Shown here: piece by piece, positions 50,390 to 59,648 of the stretch | Layout: the number at the start of each line of letters is the position of its first letter | Numbering within the stretch: position 1 is the first letter of the stretch | Assembly: GCF_002067135.1 (NCBI RefSeq) | Contig: NZ_CP020105.1 | Coordinates: 1,860,001 to 1,924,000 of the forward strand | Length of the DNA stretch: 64,000 nucleotides | Reading direction: 5' to 3' | Source of the DNA: Spirosoma rigui | GTDB lineage: Bacteria > Bacteroidota > Bacteroidia > Cytophagales > Spirosomataceae | Made by a program: the position numbers and the translations under genes | Notes under the pieces: model-generated | Seen by the model: the letters and a program-made list of their open reading frames with translations, nothing else | What the model was told of the DNA's origin: nothing | Databases searched by the model: none

Positions 50390-52006
50390 ATGAACCTCAA
50401 TCGCCGTTTCTTTCTCAAACAACTGGGCTTTGGTGCCGTTGGTCTTACCGTTGCTACGTCCGTTGGGGCGGAGGCTGTCTGGGGTTCACCAACCCGTTCG
50501 TTTAAGCTACCCCGCAGCCTGCCCGAGACACAGGGCGTTGCATCCGGCGGTGTGCTGAACTTCGTTAACGCGGTCGAAAAAGCCAACCTGAACCTTCATA
50601 GCCTGATGGTGGTCCGGCACGGTCAGGTCGTTGCCGAAGGCTGGTGGGCGCCCTACGCACCCCAGTTGAAGCATACGCTCTATTCGCTCAGCAAGAGCTT
50701 TACGTCCACCGCCGTCGGCATGGCCGTAGCAGAGGGTAAGCTGACGGTTGAGGATAAAGTCATTTCGTTCTTCAAAGCCGACCTGCCGGCTACCGTCAGC
50801 GAAAATCTGGCCGCCATGCGGGTCAAGGATTTGCTGACCATGACAACCGGTCATGACAAAGAGCCAACGCCCGACATGCGGGTCAATGGCAACAAAAACT
50901 GGATCAAGGTATTCCTCGCTCATCCCGTCGACCATAAGCCGGGAACGCATTTCGTTTACAACAGTGGCGCAACCTACACGCTGTCGGCCATTGTGCAGAA
51001 ACTCACCGGCCAGCCGGTACTGGCTTACCTGAAACCGCGTCTGTTCGATCCGCTGGGAATTGAGGGAGCCGATTGGGAAGTTGACCCGAACGGTATCGAC
51101 ACGGGTGGGTGGGGCCTGCGCGTGCGGACTGAAGATATTGCCAAATTTGGGCAGCTCTACCTCCAGAAAGGGATGTGGAACGGCAAACGACTCCTGCCCG
51201 AAGGCTGGATTGCCGATGCCACGCGCAAACAGGTGCAGTCGGCGGGCGGCAAACGCAAAGCCGAAGAGAACGACTGGCTGCAGGGATACGGTTACCAGTT
51301 CTGGCGCTGCCGCCACGACGCCTACCGGGGCGATGGTGCGCTGGGGCAGTACTGCATCGTGCTCCCCAACGAAGACGCGGTTGTCGCCATCACGTCCGAA
51401 ACGTCGGATATGCAGGCTATTCTGGACGAGGTCTGGAACAATATCTTACCCGCCCTGCAGGGAAAGGGCTTAACCGCTGGCAAAACGGCATCGGCATCGT
51501 TGAACCAAAAGCTGAAAGGACTGGCGCTGGCCCCGCCCATGATAACGACGGCATCAACCGTATGGACCAAAATAAGCGGGCAGACCTACGCTCTGGCCGA
51601 CAACTCTCTGAAAGCAACGAATGCCACACTGACGTTTGGTAAGGATGGCTGTATTTTCAAGCTACAGGATGACAAGGGGGCGCATCAGGTAAACTGTGGT
51701 ATAAACCGCTGGGTCGAAAGCGAAACGACGTTCTCGACGCTGCCGCTGAAACTGGTAGCGACACCCGTACCCGGCGAAACCAAAACGCGCGTGGCGGGGA
51801 GCGGTGGCTGGCAGGATGCCAACACGTTTGTGATGACTCTGCGGTTCATTGAAACGGCCCACTCCGATACCATCACCTGCACATTCGGGGACGACACGGT
51901 TACCGTCGATTTTGCCAGCAGCCTTTCCAAAATAAACAAAACCAAAGACCCCCGCCCCGAACTACACGGCAAGGTGCAGGCGGGTGGAGTTGGTATGAAG
52001 GGGTAG
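50390..52006 (+). CDS. Tat-exported serine hydrolase, beta-lactamase/class C family
   Basis: 538 residues. A twin-arginine signal (NRRFFLKQLGFGAVGLTVAT) is followed by a serine beta-lactamase-like domain. The SxxK motif is SLSKSFTSTAVGMAVAEGKL, the second motif is YNSG in HFVYNSGATYTLSAIV, and the third region is GDGALGQYCIVLPNEDAVVA. A C-terminal beta-rich domain of about 150 residues follows. Family members include esterases, D-aminopeptidases and penicillin-recognising enzymes; beta-lactam hydrolysis cannot be claimed. GTG at 50387 and ATG at 50390 are adjacent; the ATG is chosen. The gene is alone between a terminator and a convergent gene. Confidence 0.88.
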   Translation: MNLNRRFFLKQLGFGAVGLTVATSVGAEAVWGSPTRSFKLPRSLPETQGVASGGVLNFVNAVEKANLNLHSLMVVRHGQVVAEGWWAPYAPQLKHTLYSLSKSFTSTAVGMAVAEGKLTVEDKVISFFKADLPATVSENLAAMRVKDLLTMTTGHDKEPTPDMRVNGNKNWIKVFLAHPVDHKPGTHFVYNSGATYTLSAIVQKLTGQPVLAYLKPRLFDPLGIEGADWEVDPNGIDTGGWGLRVRTEDIAKFGQLYLQKGMWNGKRLLPEGWIADATRKQVQSAGGKRKAEENDWLQGYGYQFWRCRHDAYRGDGALGQYCIVLPNEDAVVAITSETSDMQAILDEVWNNILPALQGKGLTAGKTASASLNQKLKGLALAPPMITTASTVWTKISGQTYALADNSLKATNATLTFGKDGCIFKLQDDKGAHQVNCGINRWVESETTFSTLPLKLVATPVPGETKTRVAGSGGWQDANTFVMTLRFIETAHSDTITCTFGDDTVTVDFASSLSKINKTKDPRPELHGKVQAGGVGMKG

Positions 52007-52030
52007 GACGCCTTCATACCAGTTACTTCG

Positions 52031-52693
52031 TTACTGCTTCGCCAGTTTGACGATGTCTTTTACTTCCAGAATCGGTTTTTCGTAGCCTACCCGTACTGAA
52101 TTGATCATGGCCAGGGCCAGTTCCCGCAGGGTTGAAAAACCGGCGGGGTACAGGGCGCGGCCGATGGGGTAGAGCCAGGCTATGTATTTGTAGTAGACGA
52201 GGGTATTCTTCAGCCCTTCGGTGGGTTTCATGAATCCCGGTCGAAACATGTAGGCCTTTTTGAACGGCAGCCGCAGGAGCGCATTCTCGGTGGCACCCTT
52301 AACGCGGGCCCACATACTGTTGCCTTGCTCGGTGCTGTCGGTAGCCGCGCCCGAGACGTAGTTGAACGTCATATCGGGGTTGAGTCTCGCCAGCGTCTGG
52401 GCTACGTAAAGAGTAAGGTCGTAGGTAAGCCGCCGGTACTCCGGTTCTTTCATACCTACCGACGATACGCCCAGACAGAAAAAGCAGGCGTTGTACCCCG
52501 TCAGTTGGGATTCGATTGCGGTCAGGTTCAGGAAATCGGTATGGATGATCTCGCGCAGCTTCGGGTGCGTTACTCCGCCGGGTTTTCGGTTGATCACGAG
52601 TACCTGCTCGACATCAGGGTGTTGTAAACATTCGTGCAGGACACCTTCGCCAACCATGCCGGTGGCCCCGGTAATAATTGCTTTGATTGCCAT
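52031..52693 (-). CDS. NAD(P)-binding SDR-like protein
   Basis: 220 residues with an atypical short-chain dehydrogenase fold. The dinucleotide motif is ITGATGMVGEGVLHECL, then VLVINRKPGGVTH, the CFFCLGVSSVGM strand, NYVSGAATDSTEQGNSMWAR with the catalytic-type Ser, VKGATENALLRLPFKKAYMF and RPGFMKPTEG. It resembles the HTATIP2-like/NmrA-like branch, whose members are often reductases or redox sensors. No partner genes are next to it. Its substrate is unknown. Confidence 0.8.
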   Translation of the reverse strand: MAIKAIITGATGMVGEGVLHECLQHPDVEQVLVINRKPGGVTHPKLREIIHTDFLNLTAIESQLTGYNACFFCLGVSSVGMKEPEYRRLTYDLTLYVAQTLARLNPDMTFNYVSGAATDSTEQGNSMWARVKGATENALLRLPFKKAYMFRPGFMKPTEGLKNTLVYYKYIAWLYPIGRALYPAGFSTLRELALAMINSVRVGYEKPILEVKDIVKLAKQ

Positions 52694-52818
52694 GAATAAG
52701 AGTTAGTCAAACATGAGGGTAGCGGGCTTCTCTGGCAGGTATTACTGCCGGATTGGATAAATTTACCCGCTCACCGGGCAGTATCCAAATTGCATTCGTC
52801 AGCTAACCATACTCATCC

Positions 52819-54180
52819 ATGCGAAATCTGTTTCTTAGTCTGCTCATCGTGCTCACCTCGTCGGCTTTGGCCCAGGACCTGGTCAGCAACAGCCAGCGCG
52901 ATATCGTTTTCCGGGGCGTCAACGTAATTCCCATGGACCGGGAGCGCGTTATTGAAAATCAAACGGTTGTTGTTCGCAACGGGCGGATTACGGCTATGGG
53001 TAACGCCCGTAGTGTAGCGGTCGGGAAGGATGCCCTGGTGATCGATGCGACCGGGAAGTACCTGACGCCGGGCTGGGCCGAAATCCACGCCCACGTACCA
53101 CCCATTGACGATATCGAACCGATGAAAGAGGTGCTGGCGCTGTACCTGGCCAACGGAATTACAACCATTCGCGGGATGCTCGGCCACCCCAGGCACCTGG
53201 AACTACGTAGTAAAATCAACAGCGGTGCCATTCTGGGCCCGCACTTCTACGCCACGGGACCATCGTTCAACGGGCAGACCGTGAAAACGGCCGAGCGGGG
53301 CGCCGATATGGTGCGCGAGCAGAAAGCGGCTGGGTATGACTACCTCAAACTGCACCCCGGCCTGACCAAAGAAACCTTTCCGGCCATTGCCCGCACGGCG
53401 CAGGAAGTGGGTATTGGCTACGTAGGGCACGTATCGTTCAACGTGGGCGTCTGGCGCGCTATCGATGCGCACTACTCGACTATCGATCACCTGGACGGGT
53501 TTATTGAAGCCATTACGCCGGGCAGCGATACTCTGGCCGAACCCGAGACGGGGTTGTTTGGCTCCTGGATTGCCTACCGGGCCGACGCTTCCCGCATCCC
53601 GAAACTGGTGACGGCCCTGCGGGACAATAACATCCGGGTTGTGCCCACCCAGGCACTGGCCGAGCGCTGGCTGTCGCCCCTGCCCGCCGACGCCTTTACC
53701 AGTGCGCCCGAGATGAAATACGTGAAAGCGAAGGATATGGAAAACTGGACCAGTGCCAAACGCACGTACATGGACAACCCGAACTTCTCGAAAGAACATG
53801 CCGAAAAACTGGTGCAGATCCGGCGGAAGCTAATCTACGCGTGCCAGAAGAATGGTGTCGAACTTCTGCTGGGCTCCGATGCGCCCCAGATTTTCAACGT
53901 GCCCGGTTTTTCCATTCACCACGAAATGAAGTACTTGGTCGACGCGGGCCTAACGCCGTACGAAACCCTCCGGACGGGTACCGTCAACGTAGCATCCTAC
54001 CTCAATAAAGTCGACTCGGGTACGATCAAAACAGGGAATGTATCGGATCTGGTGTTGCTGGCGGGTAATCCGCTTCAGGACATTGGCCAGACCCGCAACA
54101 TTGAAGGCGTGATGATAGGAACGAACTGGCTTTCCAAGACCTATATCCAGCAGTCGCTCAAGAAACTGGAGAAGCAATGA
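52819..54180 (+). CDS. Exported amidohydrolase-family protein
   Basis: 453 residues: signal peptide (MRNLFLSLLIVLTSSALAQ), then an amidohydrolase with the N-terminal beta-sandwich (VIENQTVVVRNGRITAMGN), the metal-binding AEIHAHVPPID (HxH), DYLKLHPGLTKETF with the bridging Lys, YVGHVSF, IDHLDGF, the Asp of LLGSDAPQIFNVPGFS, and the C-terminal TIKTGNVSDLVLLAGNPLQD. It resembles imidazolonepropionase-like and dipeptidase-like members. The barrel is related to that of the 1018-residue protein encoded at 28997, but this one lacks the propeller. Confidence 0.9.
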   Translation: MRNLFLSLLIVLTSSALAQDLVSNSQRDIVFRGVNVIPMDRERVIENQTVVVRNGRITAMGNARSVAVGKDALVIDATGKYLTPGWAEIHAHVPPIDDIEPMKEVLALYLANGITTIRGMLGHPRHLELRSKINSGAILGPHFYATGPSFNGQTVKTAERGADMVREQKAAGYDYLKLHPGLTKETFPAIARTAQEVGIGYVGHVSFNVGVWRAIDAHYSTIDHLDGFIEAITPGSDTLAEPETGLFGSWIAYRADASRIPKLVTALRDNNIRVVPTQALAERWLSPLPADAFTSAPEMKYVKAKDMENWTSAKRTYMDNPNFSKEHAEKLVQIRRKLIYACQKNGVELLLGSDAPQIFNVPGFSIHHEMKYLVDAGLTPYETLRTGTVNVASYLNKVDSGTIKTGNVSDLVLLAGNPLQDIGQTRNIEGVMIGTNWLSKTYIQQSLKKLEKQ

Positions 54181-54221
54181 GGGGCGGGGTGCTGAGAAGG
54201 AAGGGTGGGAAAAGCAGTAAG

Positions 54222-54277
54222 TGCCTGTCAACGGGGGCAGACTCCCCGGTAGTTTGGTCTGGTGCCGTTGACAGGCA
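54222..54277. terminator. Hairpin between convergent genes
   Basis: A perfect 13-bp stem (54222-54234 with 54265-54277) around a 30-base loop lies between the amidohydrolase gene and the leftward helical-protein gene. No T-run is present. Confidence 0.7.
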
Positions 54278-54282
54278 GCCCT

Positions 54283-54753
54283 TTAGTTACCGAAAAGTTT
54301 ATGCCAGATTTCCTTCGCTTTTTCCTTGGCTTCCTCTACCTGAACGGCTGCTTCGGCTTTTAGCTCGTCCATTTTTACCTGAGCCGCTTCGAGCTGCACT
54401 ACGGCTTCGGCTTTCAAATCGTCAAACTTCTCTTCAGCGACATCGGCGAGTTCATCGGCCTTGGCGGCTGCTGCGGCATAAGTCGTTTCGGCCTGAGCCT
54501 GCAGGTTGGTTAGCGTCTCCGCCGTAGCAGCCTTTGCCGCTTCAAACTGCTCGGTTGCCTGCGCCTTTAAGCCGTCAATGTCAATGTCTTTCCCGACCTC
54601 CTGGGCTTTGGCTACCAGCTGATCTTTGAGCTCGTCGAGGTGGGCCACTGCCGAATGTAGCTGCTCACCGGCTTCTGTTTTAAGCGCTTCGAGTTTCTCC
54701 GATGCTACGCTCTTAGCGGTGTCAACGGTTGCTGATTTCTTGTTTTCTTCCAT
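54283..54753 (-). CDS. Ala/Glu/Lys-rich amphipathic helical protein
   Basis: 156 residues, nearly all predicted helix, with 11- and 22-residue periodicity of Ala, Glu and Lys (repeats of LxxxAxxxLxxxKxxA type, as in DELKAEAAVQVEEAKEKAKE). No signal peptide, no cysteine. The pattern recalls apolipoprotein-like or LEA-like stress proteins, or YtxH-type tails, but these similarities may only reflect composition. The ATG at 54753 (MEENKKSATVDTAK) is chosen because the upstream extension is unlike the rest. It is divergent from the DUF4097 gene with a 173-base gap between them. Confidence 0.65.
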   Translation of the reverse strand: MEENKKSATVDTAKSVASEKLEALKTEAGEQLHSAVAHLDELKDQLVAKAQEVGKDIDIDGLKAQATEQFEAAKAATAETLTNLQAQAETTYAAAAAKADELADVAEEKFDDLKAEAVVQLEAAQVKMDELKAEAAVQVEEAKEKAKEIWHKLFGN

Positions 54754-54926
54754 GTTCGTGTACGTGGGATTTTGTAGAGCACTCAAGTTGCTCACAAACG
54801 GGAGTAAAAGCAAATAATTTGACGGCCAATCAGCTGGTCGGTGCGGGGGGATATTAATTGTGGTGTGTGGATGCAACCTTCTGCCCGGCTCTGTCATCTT
54901 TGTTGTATAATCACAACCAAACGACT

Positions 54927-55997
54927 ATGAAACGCGACCAGTTTCTCCTGACCCTCCTCTGTGCCGGTGTATGCTCGTTCACGGCACTCGCTGATAATGC
55001 TCCCGCTCGTAAAACCATCAGCCGCGACGACACGCCATATCAGGTCAAAACATTTTCGGGCAACATCAACGCCGTTCGGGCCGAAACCTCGGGCGGCAGT
55101 TTAACCGTCGAAGGCGGTACCGACCGGAACGCCAAAGTTGAAATGTATGTCCGGGCCAACAACTGGAATGATAAACTCGACAAAGAAGAAATTGAAGAAC
55201 GACTCAAGGACTATGATATCACCATTACGCAGGAAGGCAGCACGATTGTAGCGATGGCTAAACGCCGGGGCAACGGCATGAACTGGAAACGGTCGCTCAG
55301 CATCAGTTTTACGTTCTACACCCCGCGGGCCGTTTCTACCGATCTGCGCACCTCGGGCGGCAGCATTCACTTGACCGAACTGTCGGGCAGGCAGCGGTTC
55401 CGCACCAGTGGCGGCAGCCTGCACCTGGAACAAGTAAACGGCGATATTAACGGGCAAACCTCGGGCGGCAGCATTCACCTCGACCGGTGCACGACCAAAG
55501 ACCAGATGGACCTGCAAACGTCGGGCGGCAGCATCGAAGCGAAGTCTTCGTCGGGCAACATGCGGCTCCACACCTCGGGCGGTAGCATCCGGCTCACCGA
55601 TCTGAAGGGCGACATCGACGCGCAAACCAGCGGTGGCAGCGTACAGGGCAACGATATAACGGGCGATATCAAAGCCGGCACGTCGGGTGGGTCGGTGCGG
55701 CTGGCCGACATTTCGGGCAGCGTCGATGCCAGCACCAGCGCGGGCAGCGTGGAGGTGAGCATCGTGAAACTGGGGTCGTATGTTCGGCTCAGCACCAGCG
55801 TGGGCAGCATCCGGGTGAAGATGCCCCTCGACAAAGGCATGGATCTGAACCTAAGCGGCAACCGGGTCAATATCCCCTCATCGCTGGCTAAGTTCGACGG
55901 CGACATCGAGAAAGACCGCGTCCGCGGCCGGCTCAACGGGGGCGGTATTGCGGTTAATATATCGGCCAGCAACGGCAGCGTTTACGTAAACCAGTAA
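54927..55997 (+). CDS. DUF4097-type exported beta-solenoid protein
   Basis: 356 residues: signal peptide (ending FTALA), then ten turns of a 17-20-residue repeat, each beginning TSGGS or a close variant (TSGGSIHL, TSGGSVRLADI, TSAGSVEV, TSVGSIRV). This regular pattern predicts a beta-helix of the DUF4097/DUF2807 type. Such proteins are exported and of unknown function; in some bacteria they sit near sigma/anti-sigma systems. The ATG at 54927 is supported by the signal peptide. It is followed after 89 bases by a small membrane-protein gene. Confidence 0.82.
   Translation: MKRDQFLLTLLCAGVCSFTALADNAPARKTISRDDTPYQVKTFSGNINAVRAETSGGSLTVEGGTDRNAKVEMYVRANNWNDKLDKEEIEERLKDYDITITQEGSTIVAMAKRRGNGMNWKRSLSISFTFYTPRAVSTDLRTSGGSIHLTELSGRQRFRTSGGSLHLEQVNGDINGQTSGGSIHLDRCTTKDQMDLQTSGGSIEAKSSSGNMRLHTSGGSIRLTDLKGDIDAQTSGGSVQGNDITGDIKAGTSGGSVRLADISGSVDASTSAGSVEVSIVKLGSYVRLSTSVGSIRVKMPLDKGMDLNLSGNRVNIPSSLAKFDGDIEKDRVRGRLNGGGIAVNISASNGSVYVNQ
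55089..55826 (+). repeat. Ten TSGGS-turn repeats in the DUF4097 gene
   Basis: The coding units share acctcgggcggcagc-like cores at 50-65-base intervals, so the repeat is visible in the DNA as well as the protein. It marks the rungs of the predicted beta-solenoid, and unequal recombination between units could change the number of turns. Confidence 0.7.
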
Positions 55998-56086
55998 GTG
56001 GTTTCGATTCGCTGGATTGTAGTGACTACTGAACAATAGGGCTTGCTCTGTTCTTCAGTAGTCATTATTGTGTTAACCGTTTTCGT

Positions 56087-56425
56087 ATGACTATTGATCG
56101 TCAGTTACTCCTCAACCTCGGCCTGACACTCATCAGCAGTGTGCTGATTTTGGTGTGTATTAAAGTGGCAACCAGTATTCACCTGCCTTATTTTGTGACG
56201 CCTGCACTGGCGGCCGGACTCGGGTTCCTGGAGCCGCGCCGGGGCTGGCTGCTGGCCGCTGTTCAGACGGTCGTAATCTGGCTCGGCTATAAGCTTGTTG
56301 TGCCCACGCCGGACAACACCGCCGATGCGGATATTGAAGCGTTTGGCCTCTACGGGTCCATGATCCTGACGTTTGTGGGGAGTTTTATTGGTGGATTGTT
56401 AAAACGCGGGCTGGATAAGGGCTAG
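56087..56425 (+). CDS. Small integral membrane protein
   Basis: 112 residues with three or four hydrophobic helices (about 8-28, 32-47, 53-70 and 88-107) and a short charged loop (TPDNTADADIE) before the last helix. The glycine-zipper-like end MILTFVGSFIGGLLKRGLDK suggests tight helix packing. No family is recognised. It lies on the same strand as the DUF4097 gene and the FAD/Fe-S gene but its link to either is unclear. Confidence 0.6.
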   Translation: MTIDRQLLLNLGLTLISSVLILVCIKVATSIHLPYFVTPALAAGLGFLEPRRGWLLAAVQTVVIWLGYKLVVPTPDNTADADIEAFGLYGSMILTFVGSFIGGLLKRGLDKG

Positions 56426-56488
56426 GACAGCAACGTATCGCCAAGCGCGTTTCTTCGTACCTTTAGGGGTTGATTAAGCTTGCTGCGT

Positions 56489-59400
56489 ATGTTCCGCCTG
56501 ACGCCCAAATTACCCTTCCCCAGCCTGGTGCCCAGTTTCGAGGGCGACCTCTATTTCGATGAGTCGCCTGAGCACACGGCCCAGCGAATTCTCTACGCCA
56601 CCGACGCTTCGGTGTACCAGGAGATGCCCGTTGCCGTAGCCATCCCCCGTACGGTAGCCGATATCAAGCGGCTGCTCCGGTTCGCGAAGCAGTACGGGCA
56701 GCCGGGTGCATCGGTGGGGCTGATTCCCCGCGCGGCCGGTACCTCGCTGGCCGGTCAGGTCGTTGGTGACGGTATCGTTGTCGACATCTCGAAACACTTT
56801 GGGCAGATCCTGGAGGTCAACGCGCCGGAGCGGTGGGTGCGGGTGCAGCCGGGCGTCATCCGCGATGACCTTAACGCGTTCCTGAAACCCCACGGTCTGC
56901 TGTTCGGGCCCGAAACATCAACGGCCAGCCGGGCCATGATTGGGGGTATGATCGGTAACAACTCCTGCGGGCTACACTCGATCATCTGGGGTACCACCCG
57001 CGATCACCTGCTGGAGGTTCGGGCGGTGCTCAGCGATGGGTCGGAGGTAACGTTCGGGTCACTCACCCGCCCGGAATTCGACGCCAAATGCCGGGGCGAA
57101 AACGTGGTTAGCCCCCTCGAACAGCAGTTGTACGTCCAGTTTCGCGACTGGCTTTCCAACGAAACTATCCAGCAGCACATCCGCGCCGGATACCCCAAAC
57201 CAACGGTTACGCGCCGGAATACAGGCTACGCGCTGGATGCGCTGGTAGCGTTCTTTGAGCCGGGCTTCGGTGAAGCTACATTCAACTTCGCCAAACTCAT
57301 CGCCGGGTCAGAAGGAACGCTTTGTTTCATCACCGAAGCCCGGCTCAATCTGCTGCCGCTGCCACCGGCCGAGACGGCGCTGGTGTGCGCGCACTTCGAT
57401 ACCATCCGGCAGTCGCTGGAGGCCAATCTGGTGGCGCTTGATCACGGCTGCTCGGCATCGGAACTGGTCGATGACTATATCCTGCAGCTGACGAAAACCA
57501 ATATTGAGCAGGCCAAGAACCGCCATTTTGTGGAAGGCGATCCCAAGGCGATCCTGATGGTCGAGTTCTTTGGCAACACCCGCGCGGAGGTAACGGCCAG
57601 CGCAGAGGCTTTCGTAGCCGATCTGCGGTCGAGAGGGTTGGGATACGCCTACCCGACGCTGTTCGATGAAGATACCAAAAAGCCCTGGGCGCTGCGCAAA
57701 GCGGGGTTAAGTATCATGTATAACATTCCCGGCGACGAAAAACCGGCCAACGTTATTGAAGATACGGCCGTTGACGTGCACGACCTGCCCGACTATATTG
57801 ATGAGCTGGACCGGATGGCCTGGGAACACCACGGCCTGAAACTGGAATACTCGGCTCATGCCGGAGCGGGCGAAATCCACGTGCTGCCTTTGATCAATCT
57901 GAAATCGTCGGCGGGGCGCACTACGTTCCGGAATCTGCTCATGGATACTGCCCAACTGGTAAAAAAGTACGGTGGGTCATTGTCGGGCGAGCACGGCGAC
58001 GGGCGGCTGCGGGGCGAGTGCATTGCGTTTATGCTCGGGGCTGAAAACTACCAGCTTTGTAAAGAGGTAAAAGCACTTTGGGACCCGCAGAATACCTTCA
58101 ATCCCGGTAAAGTTGTCGACACGCCCCCCATGAACGAGTCACTGCGGTCAGAAGCCGATCGGGTGATCGATGCTCCCCAAACGGTATTCGATTTCTCGGC
58201 GGTAGGCGGCATTCTGGAGCTGGCCGAGAAGTGTTCCGGCTCCGGCGACTGCCGCAAAACCGAGGTGTCGGGCGGGACCATGTGTCCCAGTTACATGGCT
58301 ACCCGGCGCGAACGCGACACCACCCGGGCGCGCGCCAATATCCTGCGTCATTTCTACAGCAACCGGTCCAAACCCACCAGCCACGACTACGAAACCGTAA
58401 AAGACGTACTGGATTTGTGTTTGTCGTGCAAAGCGTGCTCGTCGGAGTGCCCGAGTAGTGTAGACATGACCCGCATGAAGGCAGAGTTTACCCAGCAGCA
58501 GTACCGCGAGCAGGGCATACCGTTACGGGCGCGGCTGGTGGGCAACTTCACCCGGCTTATGTCGATGGCCAGCCTGACGCCCTGGGCCTACAACGCCATT
58601 TATAACACACCTGCGCTGCGCCGGGCCGCCAACCGGGCCGTTGGTTTTCACCCCGACCGGACCATGCCGGAACTGGCTTCTACTACGTTGCGTAAATGGT
58701 GGTGGGAGCACAGGAAGGAGGAGAACGAACGGCTGGAACGTGACCGCCGGAAACATACCGCCCTGGCCACGTCAACTAACTCGATAAACGGGCCGACGGG
58801 CGAGGTATTGATTTTTGCCGATGAGTTTACGAATTATAACGATGTGGAAGTCGGCAAAAAAGCCATTCGGCTTATTCAGCGGCTGGGCTACTCGGTCACG
58901 CTGCCCGCCCACGTGGAAAGCGGCCGGACGTATCTATCCAAGGGGTTGGTAGACGATGCACAGCAAATCGCCATTCGTAACGTCACGCTGCTCAAAGACA
59001 TCGTCACCGACGAAAGGCCGCTGGTTGGTTTGGAGCCTTCGGCCATTCTCACCTTCCGCGATGAATACCCGAATCTGGTACCCGCCGAACTAAAAGCCGA
59101 TGCCCGGCGGATTGCCAGCAATACGTTCCTGTTCGAAGAGTGGCTGGCGCGCGAAAGCCATGCGGACCGAATCGATCGAAGCCTGTTTACAGCCCAGTCC
59201 CGGCAGGTGATCGTACATGGGCACTGCCATCAGAAAGCACTGTCGTCTATGGAACCGGTAAAAACCGTCCTGTCGCTGCCCGCTAACTATACCGTTCAGT
59301 TAATTCCGTCAGGCTGCTGCGGTATGGCCGGGTCATTCGGGTATGAGGTGGAGCACTACGACCTGTCGATGCAGATTGGTGAACTGGTGCTGTTTCCCGC

Positions 59401-59527
59401 CATCCGCAAGACAACCGACGAGGTTATCATATCGGCCGCCGGTACGTCCTGCCGCCACCAGATCAAGGACGGTACCCACCGCCGTGCCCAGCACCCCGCC
59501 GAGATTTTGTTCGACGCACTGACGTAA
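56489..59527 (+). CDS. FAD-linked oxidase fused to Fe-S and CCG domains (D-lactate/2-hydroxyacid dehydrogenase type)
   Basis: 1012 residues. The N-terminal half is a PCMH/VAO-type FAD-binding region (GLIPRAAGTSLAGQVVGDGI, MIGGMIGNNSCGLHSIIWGT, LIAGSEGTLCFITEARL) with the C-terminal HVLPLINLKS and SGEHGDGRLRGECI motifs. Next are two 4Fe-4S clusters (CSGSGDCRK...MCPSYMATRRERDTTRAR and CLSCKACSSECPSSVDM). The end is a GlpC-like CCG domain (HGHCHQKAL, SGCCGMAGSFGYEVEHYDLS). One chain therefore holds what is split over several subunits in glycolate oxidase and similar enzymes. It likely oxidises a 2-hydroxyacid and passes electrons to the quinone pool. The ATG at 56489 is used rather than TTG at 56480. 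Confidence 0.92.
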   Translation: MFRLTPKLPFPSLVPSFEGDLYFDESPEHTAQRILYATDASVYQEMPVAVAIPRTVADIKRLLRFAKQYGQPGASVGLIPRAAGTSLAGQVVGDGIVVDISKHFGQILEVNAPERWVRVQPGVIRDDLNAFLKPHGLLFGPETSTASRAMIGGMIGNNSCGLHSIIWGTTRDHLLEVRAVLSDGSEVTFGSLTRPEFDAKCRGENVVSPLEQQLYVQFRDWLSNETIQQHIRAGYPKPTVTRRNTGYALDALVAFFEPGFGEATFNFAKLIAGSEGTLCFITEARLNLLPLPPAETALVCAHFDTIRQSLEANLVALDHGCSASELVDDYILQLTKTNIEQAKNRHFVEGDPKAILMVEFFGNTRAEVTASAEAFVADLRSRGLGYAYPTLFDEDTKKPWALRKAGLSIMYNIPGDEKPANVIEDTAVDVHDLPDYIDELDRMAWEHHGLKLEYSAHAGAGEIHVLPLINLKSSAGRTTFRNLLMDTAQLVKKYGGSLSGEHGDGRLRGECIAFMLGAENYQLCKEVKALWDPQNTFNPGKVVDTPPMNESLRSEADRVIDAPQTVFDFSAVGGILELAEKCSGSGDCRKTEVSGGTMCPSYMATRRERDTTRARANILRHFYSNRSKPTSHDYETVKDVLDLCLSCKACSSECPSSVDMTRMKAEFTQQQYREQGIPLRARLVGNFTRLMSMASLTPWAYNAIYNTPALRRAANRAVGFHPDRTMPELASTTLRKWWWEHRKEENERLERDRRKHTALATSTNSINGPTGEVLIFADEFTNYNDVEVGKKAIRLIQRLGYSVTLPAHVESGRTYLSKGLVDDAQQIAIRNVTLLKDIVTDERPLVGLEPSAILTFRDEYPNLVPAELKADARRIASNTFLFEEWLARESHADRIDRSLFTAQSRQVIVHGHCHQKALSSMEPVKTVLSLPANYTVQLIPSGCCGMAGSFGYEVEHYDLSMQIGELVLFPAIRKTTDEVIISAAGTSCRHQIKDGTHRRAQHPAEILFDALT

Positions 59528-59582
59528 CGCGGATTTCAGTTCGCAATGGCGTAATCGATACGGACTGAAGTCCGCGTTACGT
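59522..59582 (+). terminator. 22-bp hairpin overlapping the stop codon of the FAD/Fe-S gene
   Basis: Arms 59522-59543 and 59561-59582 pair over 22 bp with two G-T positions. The TAA stop (59525-59527) lies within the left arm. There is no T-run. The right arm itself contains CGGACT-GA-AGTCCG, a nested inverted repeat. Confidence 0.7.
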
Positions 59583-59648
59583 TAGCACGTCGAAAAACCT
59601 TTTCCGGTTCCGCTGGTTTTCCATAGACCAATAACCTTCACAACGATT

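Noticed and set aside
50390..52006. Beta-lactamase resistance gene
   Set aside because: SxxK and YxS/N-type motifs are shared by many esterases and peptidases; the extra C-terminal domain and length do not match class C beta-lactamases.
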